DNA of 64,000 bases. It comes from Rhizobium esperanzae. Its GTDB lineage: Bacteria; Pseudomonadota; Alphaproteobacteria; Rhizobiales; Rhizobiaceae. Where the stretch lies: NCBI RefSeq assembly GCF_002204185.1, contig NZ_MXPU01000011.1:62001-126000 (forward strand). Reading direction: 5' to 3'. A model generated the notes under the pieces. It ran no database searches. It worked only from the letters and a program-made list of their open reading frames with translations, and was not told where the DNA came from. The position numbers and the translations under genes were made by a program. How positions within the stretch are numbered: position 1 is the stretch's first letter; every line of letters begins with the position of its first letter. Of the stretch, positions 18,352 to 27,131 are shown piece by piece.

Positions 18352-19980
18352 ATGGCTGCGAAAGAAGTCAAATTTCATAGCGATGCCCGTGAACGCATGC
18401 TGCGTGGGGTCGATGTGCTGGCCAATGCAGTGAAGGTGACGCTGGGTCCGAAGGGCCGCAACGTCGTGATCGATAAGTCCTTCGGCGCGCCGCGTATCAC
18501 CAAGGACGGCGTTTCCGTCGCCAAGGAAATCGAACTTGAAGACAAGTTCGAGAACATGGGTGCCCAGATGCTGCGCGAAGTGGCATCAAAGACCAATGAT
18601 CTCGCCGGCGACGGCACCACGACTGCGACGGTTCTCGCCCAGGCTATCGTCAAGGAAGGCGCCAAAGCTGTTGCCTCGGGCATGAACCCGATGGATCTGA
18701 AGCGCGGCATCGATCTCGCCGTCGACGCCGTCGTCAAGGAGTTGAAGAACAACGCCCGTAAGATCTCCAACAATTCCGAAATTGCCCAGGTCGGTACGAT
18801 CTCCGCCAATGGTGATTCCGAGATCGGTCGTTACCTCGCGGAAGCTATGGAGAAGGTCGGCAACGAAGGCGTCATCACCGTTGAAGAAGCCAAGACCGCC
18901 GAAACCGAACTCGAAGTCGTCGAAGGCATGCAGTTCGACCGCGGCTACCTCAGCCCCTACTTCGTCACCAATCAGGACAAGATGCGGGTCGAACTGGAGG
19001 ATCCCTATATCCTCATTCACGAGAAAAAGCTGTCGAACCTGCAGTCGATGCTTCCGGTTCTCGAAGCTGTCGTCCAATCCGGCAAGCCGCTTCTGATCAT
19101 CGCCGAAGATGTCGAAGGCGAAGCCCTTGCCACGCTTGTCGTCAACAAGCTGCGCGGCGGCCTGAAGATCGCTGCCGTCAAGGCGCCCGGCTTCGGCGAC
19201 CGCCGCAAGGCCATGCTCGAAGACATCGCCATCCTGACCGGCGGCACCGTCATCTCCGAAGACCTCGGCATCAAGCTCGAGAATGTGACGCTCAACATGC
19301 TCGGCCGGGCCAAGAAGGTGGCGATCGAGAAGGAAAACACCACCATCATCGATGGTGCCGGTTCGAAGGCGGAACTTGACGGTCGCACCGCTCAGATCCG
19401 CGCCCAGATCGAAGAGACCACTTCCGACTACGACCGCGAGAAGCTGCAGGAACGTCTTGCCAAGCTCGCCGGCGGCGTTGCCGTCATCCGCGTCGGCGGC
19501 TCGACGGAAGTCGAAGTGAAGGAAAAGAAGGATCGCGTCGACGACGCGCTGCATGCAACAAGGGCGGCGGTCGAAGAAGGCATTCTGCCTGGCGGTGGCG
19601 TGGCGCTGCTGCGCGCGGTCAAGGCGCTCGACGCGATCAAGACTGCCAATGACGACCAGCGCGTCGGCGTCGACATCGTTCGCCGGGCGATCGAGGCACC
19701 GGTTCGCCAGATCGCCGAAAACGCCGGTGCGGAGGGCTCCATCATCGTCGGCAAGCTCCGCGCGAAGAGCGAATTCTCCTATGGCTGGAACGCCCAGACA
19801 GGCGAATATGGCGACCTCTACGCGCAGGGCGTCATCGATCCGGCCAAGGTCGTTCGCACCGCACTGCAGGACGCAGCTTCGGTTGCCGGCCTGCTGGTGA
19901 CGACAGAGGCGATGATCGCCGAGAAGCCGAAGAAGGAAGCTGCCCCGGCCGTGCCGGCCGGCGCCGGCATGGACTTCTAA
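18352..19980 (+). CDS. groEL: Chaperonin GroEL (copy 1)
   Basis: 542 residues. The ATP-driven chaperonin subunit. The equatorial ATP site is intact: VTLGPKGRNVV, DLAGDGTTTATVLA with Asp87, and the later GGGVALLRA. The apical substrate-binding and hinge regions are complete. The C terminus reads VPAGAGMDF and lacks the repeated GGM tail found in most housekeeping GroELs. AAGGAG lies just before the ATG. Downstream is a GC hairpin (19990-20017). Confidence 0.97.
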   Translation: MAAKEVKFHSDARERMLRGVDVLANAVKVTLGPKGRNVVIDKSFGAPRITKDGVSVAKEIELEDKFENMGAQMLREVASKTNDLAGDGTTTATVLAQAIVKEGAKAVASGMNPMDLKRGIDLAVDAVVKELKNNARKISNNSEIAQVGTISANGDSEIGRYLAEAMEKVGNEGVITVEEAKTAETELEVVEGMQFDRGYLSPYFVTNQDKMRVELEDPYILIHEKKLSNLQSMLPVLEAVVQSGKPLLIIAEDVEGEALATLVVNKLRGGLKIAAVKAPGFGDRRKAMLEDIAILTGGTVISEDLGIKLENVTLNMLGRAKKVAIEKENTTIIDGAGSKAELDGRTAQIRAQIEETTSDYDREKLQERLAKLAGGVAVIRVGGSTEVEVKEKKDRVDDALHATRAAVEEGILPGGGVALLRAVKALDAIKTANDDQRVGVDIVRRAIEAPVRQIAENAGAEGSIIVGKLRAKSEFSYGWNAQTGEYGDLYAQGVIDPAKVVRTALQDAASVAGLLVTTEAMIAEKPKKEAAPAVPAGAGMDF

Positions 19981-19989
19981 GCGATCGCT

Positions 19990-20017
19990 CGGCCCGCTCT
20001 GCCATCGGGGCGGGCCG
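19990..20017 (+). terminator. Probable terminator after groEL1
   Basis: CGGCCCGC (19990-19997) pairs with GGGCGGGCCG up to 20017 over a 12-base loop, starting 10 bases past the groEL stop. The trailing U-tract is short (TTC), so termination may be partial. Confidence 0.55.
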
Positions 20018-20073
20018 TTCTACGCACTATCGAATTAACAAGTTCCATCGGTCGACATCAATGGAGCCAAGCT

Positions 20074-20496
20074 ATGAGAAAGGAACACATCAGCAATTCC
20101 GTACAGCAGAATGCCGTGGCAGCCATAAGCGCGGCGCATCTGCTTCATCCGGCGAAGCATTTCGGTCACCCGCGTGACGTGCTTGCCGCCGCCGAGATCG
20201 ACAACGACGAGAAGCGGGCAATTCTCGCTTCATGGGCATCCGATATCTTCGCAGTCGAATCCGTACCAGCGCTCCGCCTTTACCCCGGTGCCGAAAGAGC
20301 TGTATCCTATGACGAGATCCTTGAAGCGCTGAAGGCTTTGGATAATGGCGATCGACCGCCCGCGAGGCAGGATACGTCCGCGTCCCTGAGTTGCCATAGG
20401 ATCCGCCGTCGAAAACCGCCCGCACGCCGACTGCCCGGGCTTGGCTTGTGCAGTTACTGGAAAGGAGGACGGCGTCGACCGCTGTTCGAAACCTGA
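20074..20496 (+). CDS. Conserved rhizobial hypothetical, possibly frameshifted at its C terminus
   Basis: 140 residues. The first 90 residues (LHPAKHFGHPRDVLAAAEID, DEKRAILASWASDIFAVESVP, YDEILEALKALDNGDRPPA) look like a small cytoplasmic protein family common in Rhizobiales and often near heat-shock or stress genes. After about residue 96 the reading turns into an Arg-rich stretch unlike the family. Skipping one base near 20370 would instead read GRIRPRP followed by a stop, so a recent single-base change may have extended the protein. The ATG at 20074 has a GGAG site 8 bases before it. Function unknown. Confidence 0.6.
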   Translation: MRKEHISNSVQQNAVAAISAAHLLHPAKHFGHPRDVLAAAEIDNDEKRAILASWASDIFAVESVPALRLYPGAERAVSYDEILEALKALDNGDRPPARQDTSASLSCHRIRRRKPPARRLPGLGLCSYWKGGRRRPLFET

Positions 20497-20582
20497 CCCT
20501 CGTCTGACCCGCCGTGTGCCTCTCGAGGACGCGGGCATGATTTTTGCCGACGGCTCTTTGCTCAACTGAGGAGGTTTTGCCG

Positions 20583-21677
20583 ATGAAGATCGCTCAGATT
20601 GCACCGCTCGCCGAGAGCGTTCCGCCGAAGCTCTACGGGGGAACGGAGCGGATCGTTTCCTACCTTACTGAAGAACTCGTCGCACAGGGGCACGAGGTCA
20701 CGCTCTTTGCCAGCGGCGATTCCGTCACCCGGGCGAGACTCGTGGCGTGTGCGGACGTCGCCTTGCGGCTCAATCCGGCGGTCAGGGACCATCTGCCACA
20801 TCAGGTCGTGATGCTGGAGGAGATCCGACAGCGGGCGCACGAGTTCGACGTGCTGCATTTCCACATCGACCTGCTGCATTTCCCGCTGATCCGCGATTTT
20901 GCCGATCGGACGGTGACAACGCTGCACGGGCGACTCGACTTGCCGGATCTCAAGCCGTTCTACGGCACGTTCCCCGATATTCCACTGGTGTCGATCTCCA
21001 ATGATCAGCGCCGTCCGATGCCTCCGGTCGACTGGCGCGGAACAGTCTATCATGGTCTGCCGGCCGATCTTCTTCCCTTCACGGCGGATCCAAGGGGCAA
21101 TTACCTTGCCTTCCTTGGTCGTATTTCGCCAGAAAAACGCCCGGACCGCGCCATTCAGATCGCGGCAAAGGTCGGAATGCCGTTGAAGATCGCCGCCAAG
21201 ATCGATAATGTCGACAGGGCCTATTGGGAAACCGTCATCGAGCCGATGGTCAAGAGCCATCCTAATGTAGAATTTATCGGCGAGATCGACGAACGTGAGA
21301 AAGCTGACTTCCTGGGAAATGCAGGCGCTCTGCTCTTCCCGATCGACTGGCCGGAGCCATTCGGGCTGGTGATGATCGAAGCCATGGCCTGCGGCACACC
21401 GGTCATTGCTTTCGGCTGTGGCTCGGTTCCCGAGGTCATTGACAACGGCATCTCCGGCATCCTCGTCGACAGCGTCACCGAGGCGGCCGAAAACGTCGAA
21501 TGGGCACTCCGCCTCGATCGGCAGAAGGTGCGTGCCGCGTTTGAAAAGCGCTTCACCGCACAGCGAATGGCGTGCGATTATCTCGACATCTATCGCAACC
21601 TGCCGGGCGTTCGCATCAAAGCCGCGCCGATCCGCCGGTCGAATGGTCAAGCGCTCGACCTGCAGGCTGTCGCCTGA
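20583..21677 (+). CDS. Family 4 glycosyltransferase
   Basis: 364 residues from the ATG at 20583 (GAGGAGG site). N-terminal donor-side motif PKLYGGTERIVSYLTEELVAQGHEVTLFASGDS and the C-terminal nucleotide-sugar site DWPEPFGLVMIEAMACGTPVIAFGCGSVPEV (the E-x7-E pair) identify a retaining GT4 enzyme of the GT-B fold. The acceptor is unknown. No signal peptide. The debranching-enzyme gene starts only 15 bases downstream, so the two are one operon, which suggests a role in alpha-glucan or trehalose/glycogen-type carbohydrate handling during stress; that is inference. Confidence 0.88.
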   Translation: MKIAQIAPLAESVPPKLYGGTERIVSYLTEELVAQGHEVTLFASGDSVTRARLVACADVALRLNPAVRDHLPHQVVMLEEIRQRAHEFDVLHFHIDLLHFPLIRDFADRTVTTLHGRLDLPDLKPFYGTFPDIPLVSISNDQRRPMPPVDWRGTVYHGLPADLLPFTADPRGNYLAFLGRISPEKRPDRAIQIAAKVGMPLKIAAKIDNVDRAYWETVIEPMVKSHPNVEFIGEIDEREKADFLGNAGALLFPIDWPEPFGLVMIEAMACGTPVIAFGCGSVPEVIDNGISGILVDSVTEAAENVEWALRLDRQKVRAAFEKRFTAQRMACDYLDIYRNLPGVRIKAAPIRRSNGQALDLQAVA

Positions 21678-21692
21678 GGCAAGGAGGAGACC

Positions 21693-23903
21693 ATGTCGAA
21701 CCTGTCTGCGGACAGCAACCCCGCCACAGCATCGTCGGGCCTGGCGGTGCCTGTCGCTCAGTTCTTCATTCCGGCCGCCGCATCGCTGCAGGAGCGCCGG
21801 CCGCGTACCTTGAAGCACGGCGATACTTTCGCCGTCTTCGACCATAATGGCGATGCTCTTTCCGGTCCCGGCAGTCCGGAAGGCCTTTTCCACCAGGACA
21901 CCCGTCATCTCTCGCATCTTTATCTGACGATCAACGAACAGCGGCCGATGCTTCTGTCGTCGACGCTGCGGGATGACAATGCCACGCTGACCTGCGATCT
22001 CACCAATCCTGATCAGTTCGATGAGAAGGGAAGGCTGGTTCTGGGCCATGACGTGATTCATCTGCGCAGATCGCGCTTTCTCTGGAATGCCTGTTGTTAT
22101 GAACGGCTGGCCGTGAGGAATTATGACGAGCGGCGGCAACATGTTCGCATTCAGATCTCTTTCGGGGCCGATTTCGCCGATCTTTTCGAAGTCCGCGGCA
22201 CCGCAAGAGCAAGAAGAGGGCGCCATCTTCCCGCCGTCGTGGAACAGGATTGGATCCTGCTTTCCTATGTTGGCCTGGACGATCGCAAGCGGTCGACGCG
22301 CCTTTCCTTCATGCCGGAACCGGCCGAGATTCGTAGCGACATTGTTACTTACGACCTCCAGCTGGAGCCGCACGAGACCAAATCGCTCTTCATGCAGATC
22401 GGCTGCGACCATACCTCCGCCGAACGGCTGAGCCGCCTTTCCTTCTTCCTGACCTTGCGGGATGCCCGACGTGCGTTGCGTGCCTCCTCCTCACGCGCGG
22501 CGTCGGTCACAACCTCCAACGAGATCTTCAACGAAGTCGCGCGACGCAGCGCCTCCGACCTCTACATGCTGATCACCGACAAGCCGGAAGGCCCCTATCC
22601 TTATGCCGGTATTCCCTGGTTCAGCACCGTTTTCGGCCGCGACGCCCTGATCACGGCGCTTCAGACACTTTGGCTCGATCCGGAGATCGCTCGCGGGGTT
22701 CTCGGTCATCTTGCCGCCAATCAGGCGACGAACGTCGATCCCGCTTCAGACGCCGAGCCCGGCAAGATCCTGCACGAAGTCCGTTGCGGCGAAATGGCCG
22801 AACTCGGCGAGGTTCCATTCCGGCGTTACTACGGCAGCATCGACTCGACGCCGCTCTTCGTGATGCTGGCCGGCGACTATCTTAAACGAACCGGTGATCT
22901 TGCGACCATCGATCGCATCCTGCCTCATGTCGAAGCGGCACTGACCTGGATCGACGAACACGGCGATCGCGATGGTGACGGCTTCGTCGAATACGGGCGG
23001 CTGACGGAAGAAGGACTGATCAATCAGGCGTGGAAGGATAGCAACGACTCGGTCTTCCATGCCGATGGCACGTTGGCCCGAGGCCCGATCGCGATCGCCG
23101 AAGTCCAAGCCTATGTCTACGGCGCTTGGCAAAGTGCTGCCGAAATCTTCCGGTGGAGGGGCAAGCCGGAACGCGCGGCGAGCTTTCTTGCGCGCGCGGA
23201 AGGACTGCGCCGCGCCTTCGACATGAGCTTCTTCGATGAGGAACTTGGCACCTATGTATTGGCTCTCGACGGTGATAAACGGCCTTGCCGGGTCCGATCC
23301 TCCAATGCCGGCCATGCTCTGTTCACCGGTATTGCTTATCCTGAACGGGTCGCACAGGTGACCCGCACCCTTATGAGTGCTTCGTCCTTCTGTGGCTGGG
23401 GCATCCGGACCATTCCCTCGACCGAAGCACGTTATAATCCTATGAGCTATCACAATGGCTCGATCTGGCCGCATGACAATGCCATGATTGCCAGTGGTCT
23501 TGCCCGCTATGGCTATCGCGCCGAAGCCGCACGAATCTTCGAGGGGCTGTTTGCCGCTGCGACCTATATCGACCTGCGGCGGCTTCCCGAACTCCTCTGC
23601 GGCCTGCCACGTCAACGCGCACGCGGACCGACCTCTTATCCGGTTGCCTGCTCGCCGCAAGCATGGGCAGCAGCAGCCCCTTTGTCGCTGCTGCAATCCT
23701 GCCTCGGCCTCGACTTCGATCCGAATAGTTTGCAGATCAGCTTCAGCGTGCCGCGGCTTCCCTCGTTTCTCGACGAGGTGATCTTGCGGCGTCTGCTGAT
23801 CGGCAATTGCTCGGCTGACGTGGCCATCCGTCGGTCTCGACACCAGGTTGTGGTCGATGTCATCAATCGACAGGGCAATGTCAGCGTGCTCACCACGGCC
23901 TGA
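21693..23903 (+). CDS. Glycogen debranching enzyme / amylo-alpha-1,6-glucosidase family protein
   Basis: 736 residues. The N-terminal third (LKHGDTFAVFDHNGDALSGP, EGLFHQDTRHLSHLYL) is the GDE_N-type beta domain, and the C-terminal half is a six-hairpin (alpha/alpha)6 glucosidase with YAGIPWFSTVFGRDALITAL near residue 305 and LINQAWKDSNDSVFHADG near 440; acidic residues in the GRD and WKDSND stretches are candidate catalytic groups. The family removes alpha-1,6 branches from glycogen-like polymers, but many bacterial members have untested substrates. No signal peptide. AAGGAGG precedes the ATG. Translationally close to the GT4 gene upstream. Confidence 0.88.
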   Translation: MSNLSADSNPATASSGLAVPVAQFFIPAAASLQERRPRTLKHGDTFAVFDHNGDALSGPGSPEGLFHQDTRHLSHLYLTINEQRPMLLSSTLRDDNATLTCDLTNPDQFDEKGRLVLGHDVIHLRRSRFLWNACCYERLAVRNYDERRQHVRIQISFGADFADLFEVRGTARARRGRHLPAVVEQDWILLSYVGLDDRKRSTRLSFMPEPAEIRSDIVTYDLQLEPHETKSLFMQIGCDHTSAERLSRLSFFLTLRDARRALRASSSRAASVTTSNEIFNEVARRSASDLYMLITDKPEGPYPYAGIPWFSTVFGRDALITALQTLWLDPEIARGVLGHLAANQATNVDPASDAEPGKILHEVRCGEMAELGEVPFRRYYGSIDSTPLFVMLAGDYLKRTGDLATIDRILPHVEAALTWIDEHGDRDGDGFVEYGRLTEEGLINQAWKDSNDSVFHADGTLARGPIAIAEVQAYVYGAWQSAAEIFRWRGKPERAASFLARAEGLRRAFDMSFFDEELGTYVLALDGDKRPCRVRSSNAGHALFTGIAYPERVAQVTRTLMSASSFCGWGIRTIPSTEARYNPMSYHNGSIWPHDNAMIASGLARYGYRAEAARIFEGLFAAATYIDLRRLPELLCGLPRQRARGPTSYPVACSPQAWAAAAPLSLLQSCLGLDFDPNSLQISFSVPRLPSFLDEVILRRLLIGNCSADVAIRRSRHQVVVDVINRQGNVSVLTTA

Positions 23904-23940
23904 TGAAGGACGGTGCAGGCAAGGCGGATCAACCGCCTTT

Positions 23941-24162
23941 CTAATCCGGTTCCTCTTCGTCCGACCTCAGCAGGTCAACAAGCGCAGCAACCCTGCCGGT
24001 CGGTAGATGCCGGCCTTCACCCACCAGGGCCTCGTCGTTGTTGGCCCATGCAAACGCCTCGGCAAGCTCGGCTTGGGTTGCACCTGTCGCGACGATCTCG
24101 GCCACAAGCGTTTTGTCGGCGGGCCCAAGGACGGCGACGACATCGTGTAAAGTCAGTGTCAT
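23941..24162 (-). CDS. Small conserved hypothetical protein
   Basis: 73 residues, acidic, predicted cytoplasmic and helical: VVAVLGPADKTLVAEIVATG and AELAEAFAWANNDEALVGEG are the recognisable stretches. Small rhizobial family of unknown function. The ATG at 24162 lies 8 bases after GAGGAG; ATGs at 24168 and 24219 are in frame but poorly placed. Converges with the debranching-enzyme gene and is divergent from hsp20, sharing a short intergenic region with its heat-shock promoter. Confidence 0.65.
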   Translation of the reverse strand: MTLTLHDVVAVLGPADKTLVAEIVATGATQAELAEAFAWANNDEALVGEGRHLPTGRVAALVDLLRSDEEEPD

Positions 24163-24242
24163 AACCATTGCTCCTCGCTCAAGCTCCAAAACATATGGTG
24201 GCGTCTTCGAAAAGATCAAATTTTTTCGCTGAGAAATTCGAT

Positions 24243-24273
24243 CCCCTTGAAACTGTAAGGCACTGAATTATAT
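24243..24273 (+). promoter_or_regulatory. RpoH (sigma-32)-like promoter of the hsp20 operon
   Basis: CCCCTTGAAA (24243-24252) followed by TTATAT (24268-24273), 16 bases after CTTGAA. This fits the alphaproteobacterial heat-shock sigma factor consensus. It would start transcription near 24280, placing the whole ROSE element in the leader. Confidence 0.6.
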
Positions 24274-24290
24274 CAGTATTGTGGATCGCC

Positions 24291-24370
24291 CAAAAGGGAT
24301 CGACAGAAAGTCCAGGAGACGCCGGTCGCTCTTGGCGTCTCCTTGTGTCCATGTTGCTTGCAAGGAGGAT
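24291..24370 (+). promoter_or_regulatory. ROSE-type RNA thermometer in the hsp20 leader
   Basis: The leader contains a perfect 9-bp hairpin (GGAGACGCC at 24314 with GGCGTCTCC ending 24341) and then CCATGTTGCTTGCAAGGAGG just before the start. The TTGCT block facing AAGGAGG is the conserved 3' hairpin of ROSE elements, in which UUGCU masks the Shine-Dalgarno at normal temperature and melts on heat shock. Position and gene type match known rhizobial ROSE-controlled small heat-shock genes. Confidence 0.8.
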
Positions 24371-24376
24371 ATGGCT

Positions 24377-24856
24377 ATGAGGACAAACCTCGATTTCTCT
24401 CCCCTGTTCCGGTCGAGCATCGGCTTCGAGCGGATGTTGAACGCGCTTGAGGCTGCAGGCCGCGCCGAGACAATCGACAACTGGCCGCCCTACGATATCG
24501 TCAAAACCGGTGAAGATGATTACCGGATTGCCATGGCAGTGGCCGGCTTCTCGCAGGACGAGCTGGTGATCACCCAAGAGCAGAACATGCTCATCGTGTC
24601 CGGGCACAAGGACAACGGCGAAGATGTTCAATACCTGCATCGCGGCATTGCCGGGCGCTCGTTCCAGCGTCGGTTCGAACTGGCCGACCACGTAAAGGTG
24701 GTCGATGCCGGGCTTGTCAACGGTCTGCTGACCATCGATCTCAAGCGCGAAATTCCCGAAGAGATGAAGCCGTGCCAGATCGAGATCAAGGCCGACGAGG
24801 TGCTGCCCAAGGCCGAGACAAAGCAGATCGAAGGTGAGAAGCAGGTAGCGGCCTAA
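24377..24856 (+). CDS. Small heat-shock protein Hsp20, class A (IbpA-like)
   Basis: 159 residues. ATP-independent holdase that binds unfolding proteins in the cytoplasm. Begins MRTNLDFSPLFRSSIGFERM, typical of class A rhizobial sHsps; the alpha-crystallin domain spans about residues 35-135 (YDIVKTGEDDYRIAMAVAGF to GLVNGLLTIDLKREIPEEM), with GLLTIDL as the A-x-x-x-n-G-v-L motif equivalent. Two ATGs (24371 and 24377) share one AAGGAGG; the second has the better spacing. Expression is probably controlled at transcription by RpoH and at translation by the ROSE element. The class B hsp20 gene follows after 79 bases. Confidence 0.93.
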   Translation: MRTNLDFSPLFRSSIGFERMLNALEAAGRAETIDNWPPYDIVKTGEDDYRIAMAVAGFSQDELVITQEQNMLIVSGHKDNGEDVQYLHRGIAGRSFQRRFELADHVKVVDAGLVNGLLTIDLKREIPEEMKPCQIEIKADEVLPKAETKQIEGEKQVAA

Positions 24857-24935
24857 GCGTCCAATAGCAGGGACGGGGCGCCAGGCGCCGACTGGCGCCA
24901 ACCGTGCGAAAGAACCACCAGAAAGGAGTAGAGCC

Positions 24936-25445
24936 ATGAGTGTTCGTGATTTGATTCCCTGGGGCCGCAACAACGGCAATCAGATGCCGAGTCTCCTTCG
25001 CGATGACGAGCGCGATCCTTTCCTGTCGCTCCACCGCGAGGTCAACCGGCTGTTCGATGATGTTTTCCGCGGCTTCGGCTCCGGCCTGCCGTCGCTTCGC
25101 GGCGCCAGCAGCTTTGGCGCCGGCTGGCCGAGCGTCGAGATCTCCGACACCGACCAGCAAATCAAGGTGACGGCCGAAGTACCCGGTCTTGAGGAAAAGG
25201 ACATCGAGGTCTTCCTCAATGACGGCGTGCTCACGCTGAAGGGTGAGAAGCGTTCGGAAACCGAAGACAAGGAAAAGCAGTTTTCGGAGCGCTACTATGG
25301 CCGCTTCGAACGACGCATTCCGCTCGGCACCGAGGTCAAGGAAGACCAGGTCGACGCCACCTTTAAGAACGGCGTTCTGACCGTCACTCTGCCTAAGACC
25401 GAAAAGGCGCAGTCACAGGTCAAGCGCATCGCCATCAGAAGCTGA
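24936..25445 (+). CDS. Small heat-shock protein Hsp20, class B/C type
   Basis: 169 residues. Alpha-crystallin domain about residues 65-165 (WPSVEISDTDQQIKVTAEVP to FKNGVLTVTLPKTEKA, with the NGVLTVTLPK motif). The N-terminal arm LLRDDERDPFLSLHREVNRL FDDVF-type sequence differs clearly from the class A copy upstream, so it is not a recent duplicate. AAGGAG precedes the ATG. It has no ROSE-like leader of its own and probably depends on the upstream promoter. Confidence 0.92.
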   Translation: MSVRDLIPWGRNNGNQMPSLLRDDERDPFLSLHREVNRLFDDVFRGFGSGLPSLRGASSFGAGWPSVEISDTDQQIKVTAEVPGLEEKDIEVFLNDGVLTLKGEKRSETEDKEKQFSERYYGRFERRIPLGTEVKEDQVDATFKNGVLTVTLPKTEKAQSQVKRIAIRS

Positions 25446-25511
25446 CGAACGCGGCGGCCGGCCACTTGGCTGGCCGTCGCTCATCCTTCACCAGGTTGGG
25501 GAGGATAAACG

Positions 25512-25760
25512 ATGAAGATTATCGGACGTATACATCGCGAAAACACAGCATCGATCTCCCGCTTCTGCGCCTCGAGCGACAATCGGCGCAGACATCTTCC
25601 TTTCACAGTTCCGCAGTTCCAAGGGAACAGCGCCTCCCGCATCTCATTTCTGGCTTCCCACTACACGATCACCGAGCTTTGCGGCGATGGTGATTTCAAC
25701 GCTGCCGCCGCAACCGTCTTCTGCCCGCAGGAGGCGGCCATTGATGATGCAACCAACTAA
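25512..25760 (+). CDS. Small hypothetical protein between hsp20 and the SPW gene
   Basis: 82 residues with no domain I recognise; slightly basic in the first half, acidic at the C terminus. A strong GGGGAGGA site lies 8 bases before the ATG and the gene fits neatly between its neighbours (66 and 16 bases), which favours translation. Its codon use is less GC3-biased than the neighbours, so it may be young or decaying. Confidence 0.45.
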   Translation: MKIIGRIHRENTASISRFCASSDNRRRHLPFTVPQFQGNSASRISFLASHYTITELCGDGDFNAAAATVFCPQEAAIDDATN

Positions 25761-25776
25761 GAAGGAGAAATGATCG

Positions 25777-26142
25777 ATGCTGAAGTCTCTGTCTTCCAAC
25801 AACCGGACGGCTTTCGATATCGTCAATATCGTTGCCGGTCTTGGCCTTCTGATCTCGCCATGGCTGTTCGGTTTCGCCGCTGAGACCTATGCCGCCTGGA
25901 ATGCGTGGATCGTTGGCGCGGCCATCACCCTGATCGCCGTTGCCGCTCTCTACGCTTTCTATGAGGCCGAGGAATGGTGCAACCTGGTCCTGGGGCTATG
26001 GGCTGTGATAGCTCCGTGGCTCCTCGGCTTTTCAGCCGTGACAGCGGCCATGTGGGCGCATGTGATTGCCGGCCTGGTCGTTGCTGCCCTCGCAGCGGGC
26101 AGCATCTGGTTCAGTCATAACCATCCGTTGTCGGCCGCATGA
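25777..26142 (+). CDS. SPW repeat membrane protein
   Basis: 121 residues, four membrane helices arranged as two copies of a helix pair, each with the family motif: ISPWLFGFAAETYAAWNAWI and IAPWLLGFSAVTAAMWAHVI. The family is membrane-bound with unknown role. AAGAAGGAGAAA precedes the ATG. Last gene of the heat-shock run, followed by a terminator-like hairpin. Confidence 0.88.
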   Translation: MLKSLSSNNRTAFDIVNIVAGLGLLISPWLFGFAAETYAAWNAWIVGAAITLIAVAALYAFYEAEEWCNLVLGLWAVIAPWLLGFSAVTAAMWAHVIAGLVVAALAAGSIWFSHNHPLSAA

Positions 26143-26150
26143 CTGAGTGC

Positions 26151-26178
26151 GAACGGGCTCGGGTGTCCGGGCCCGTTC
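26151..26178 (+). terminator. Probable terminator after the SPW gene
   Basis: GAACGGGC (26151-26158) pairs perfectly with GCCCGTTC (26171-26178), followed by the T-rich TCCTTATCT. It would end the hsp20-SPW transcript. Confidence 0.6.
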
Positions 26179-26314
26179 TCCTTATCTCTTCGCCAGCCAC
26201 TCCTGGAGGAAAGGCTTGGCGGCCGATCAGACTGGTTGACGGCGCGACGCGGTGATCGCCATTGACGGATGCGCGGCGCCACGGGCGGCAGATTGCCGAT
26301 CATTGCCTCAGCGC

Positions 26315-26728
<414 letters not shown>

Positions 26729-26915
26729 GACGTGCTCCTTTCGCCGAGGGGCGGTTCCGTTTCGCGAGAAATGTGGTGCGCCATCTTTGTTTCATCAAGC
26801 CTCCGGCGCCGGGCCGCGGGGATCGCGGCATGCAGCTATCAGGGAAGACGTCTGCTTTTACATCTATTAAGGGTTTTCTGTTAGGGTTAATGTTACGTGC
26901 ATTGAGGAGCCATTG

Positions 26916-27131
26916 GTGTTTGAAGCCGCAATCGTCCTGCTCTACGGCCTCGTCGCCGTGACCGCCATGGCCGCCACGCTGCTGGAGGGCTGGGCCAATC
27001 ATGCCGGTTTGACGTTCCATCGTCTCGCCGGACTTCTCGCCTGCCTGCTCTGGCCGCTGACGCTTCTGCTGTTCATCCTGCACGGTTCGGTCGTTCGGCT
27101 GCTGACGCGTCTCTCCCGCTCGCCGGCCTGA
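26916..27131 (+). CDS. Small two-helix membrane protein
   Basis: 71 residues from a GTG at 26916 (GAGGAG 6 bases upstream; a TTG at 26913 is closer to the site and less likely). Two hydrophobic segments, residues about 4-25 and 38-60, joined by a short loop with GWANHAGLTFHR. No family recognised. It is unlinked to msrB, which is divergent. Confidence 0.6.
   Translation: MFEAAIVLLYGLVAVTAMAATLLEGWANHAGLTFHRLAGLLACLLWPLTLLLFILHGSVVRLLTRLSRSPA

Noticed and set aside
20562..22412. 616-codon minus-strand frame opposite the GT4 and debranching genes
   Set aside because: Shadow; both plus-strand products are recognisable enzymes.
24857..24935. Second ROSE element before the class B hsp20
   Set aside because: A GC hairpin is present but the TTGCT anti-Shine-Dalgarno block is missing.
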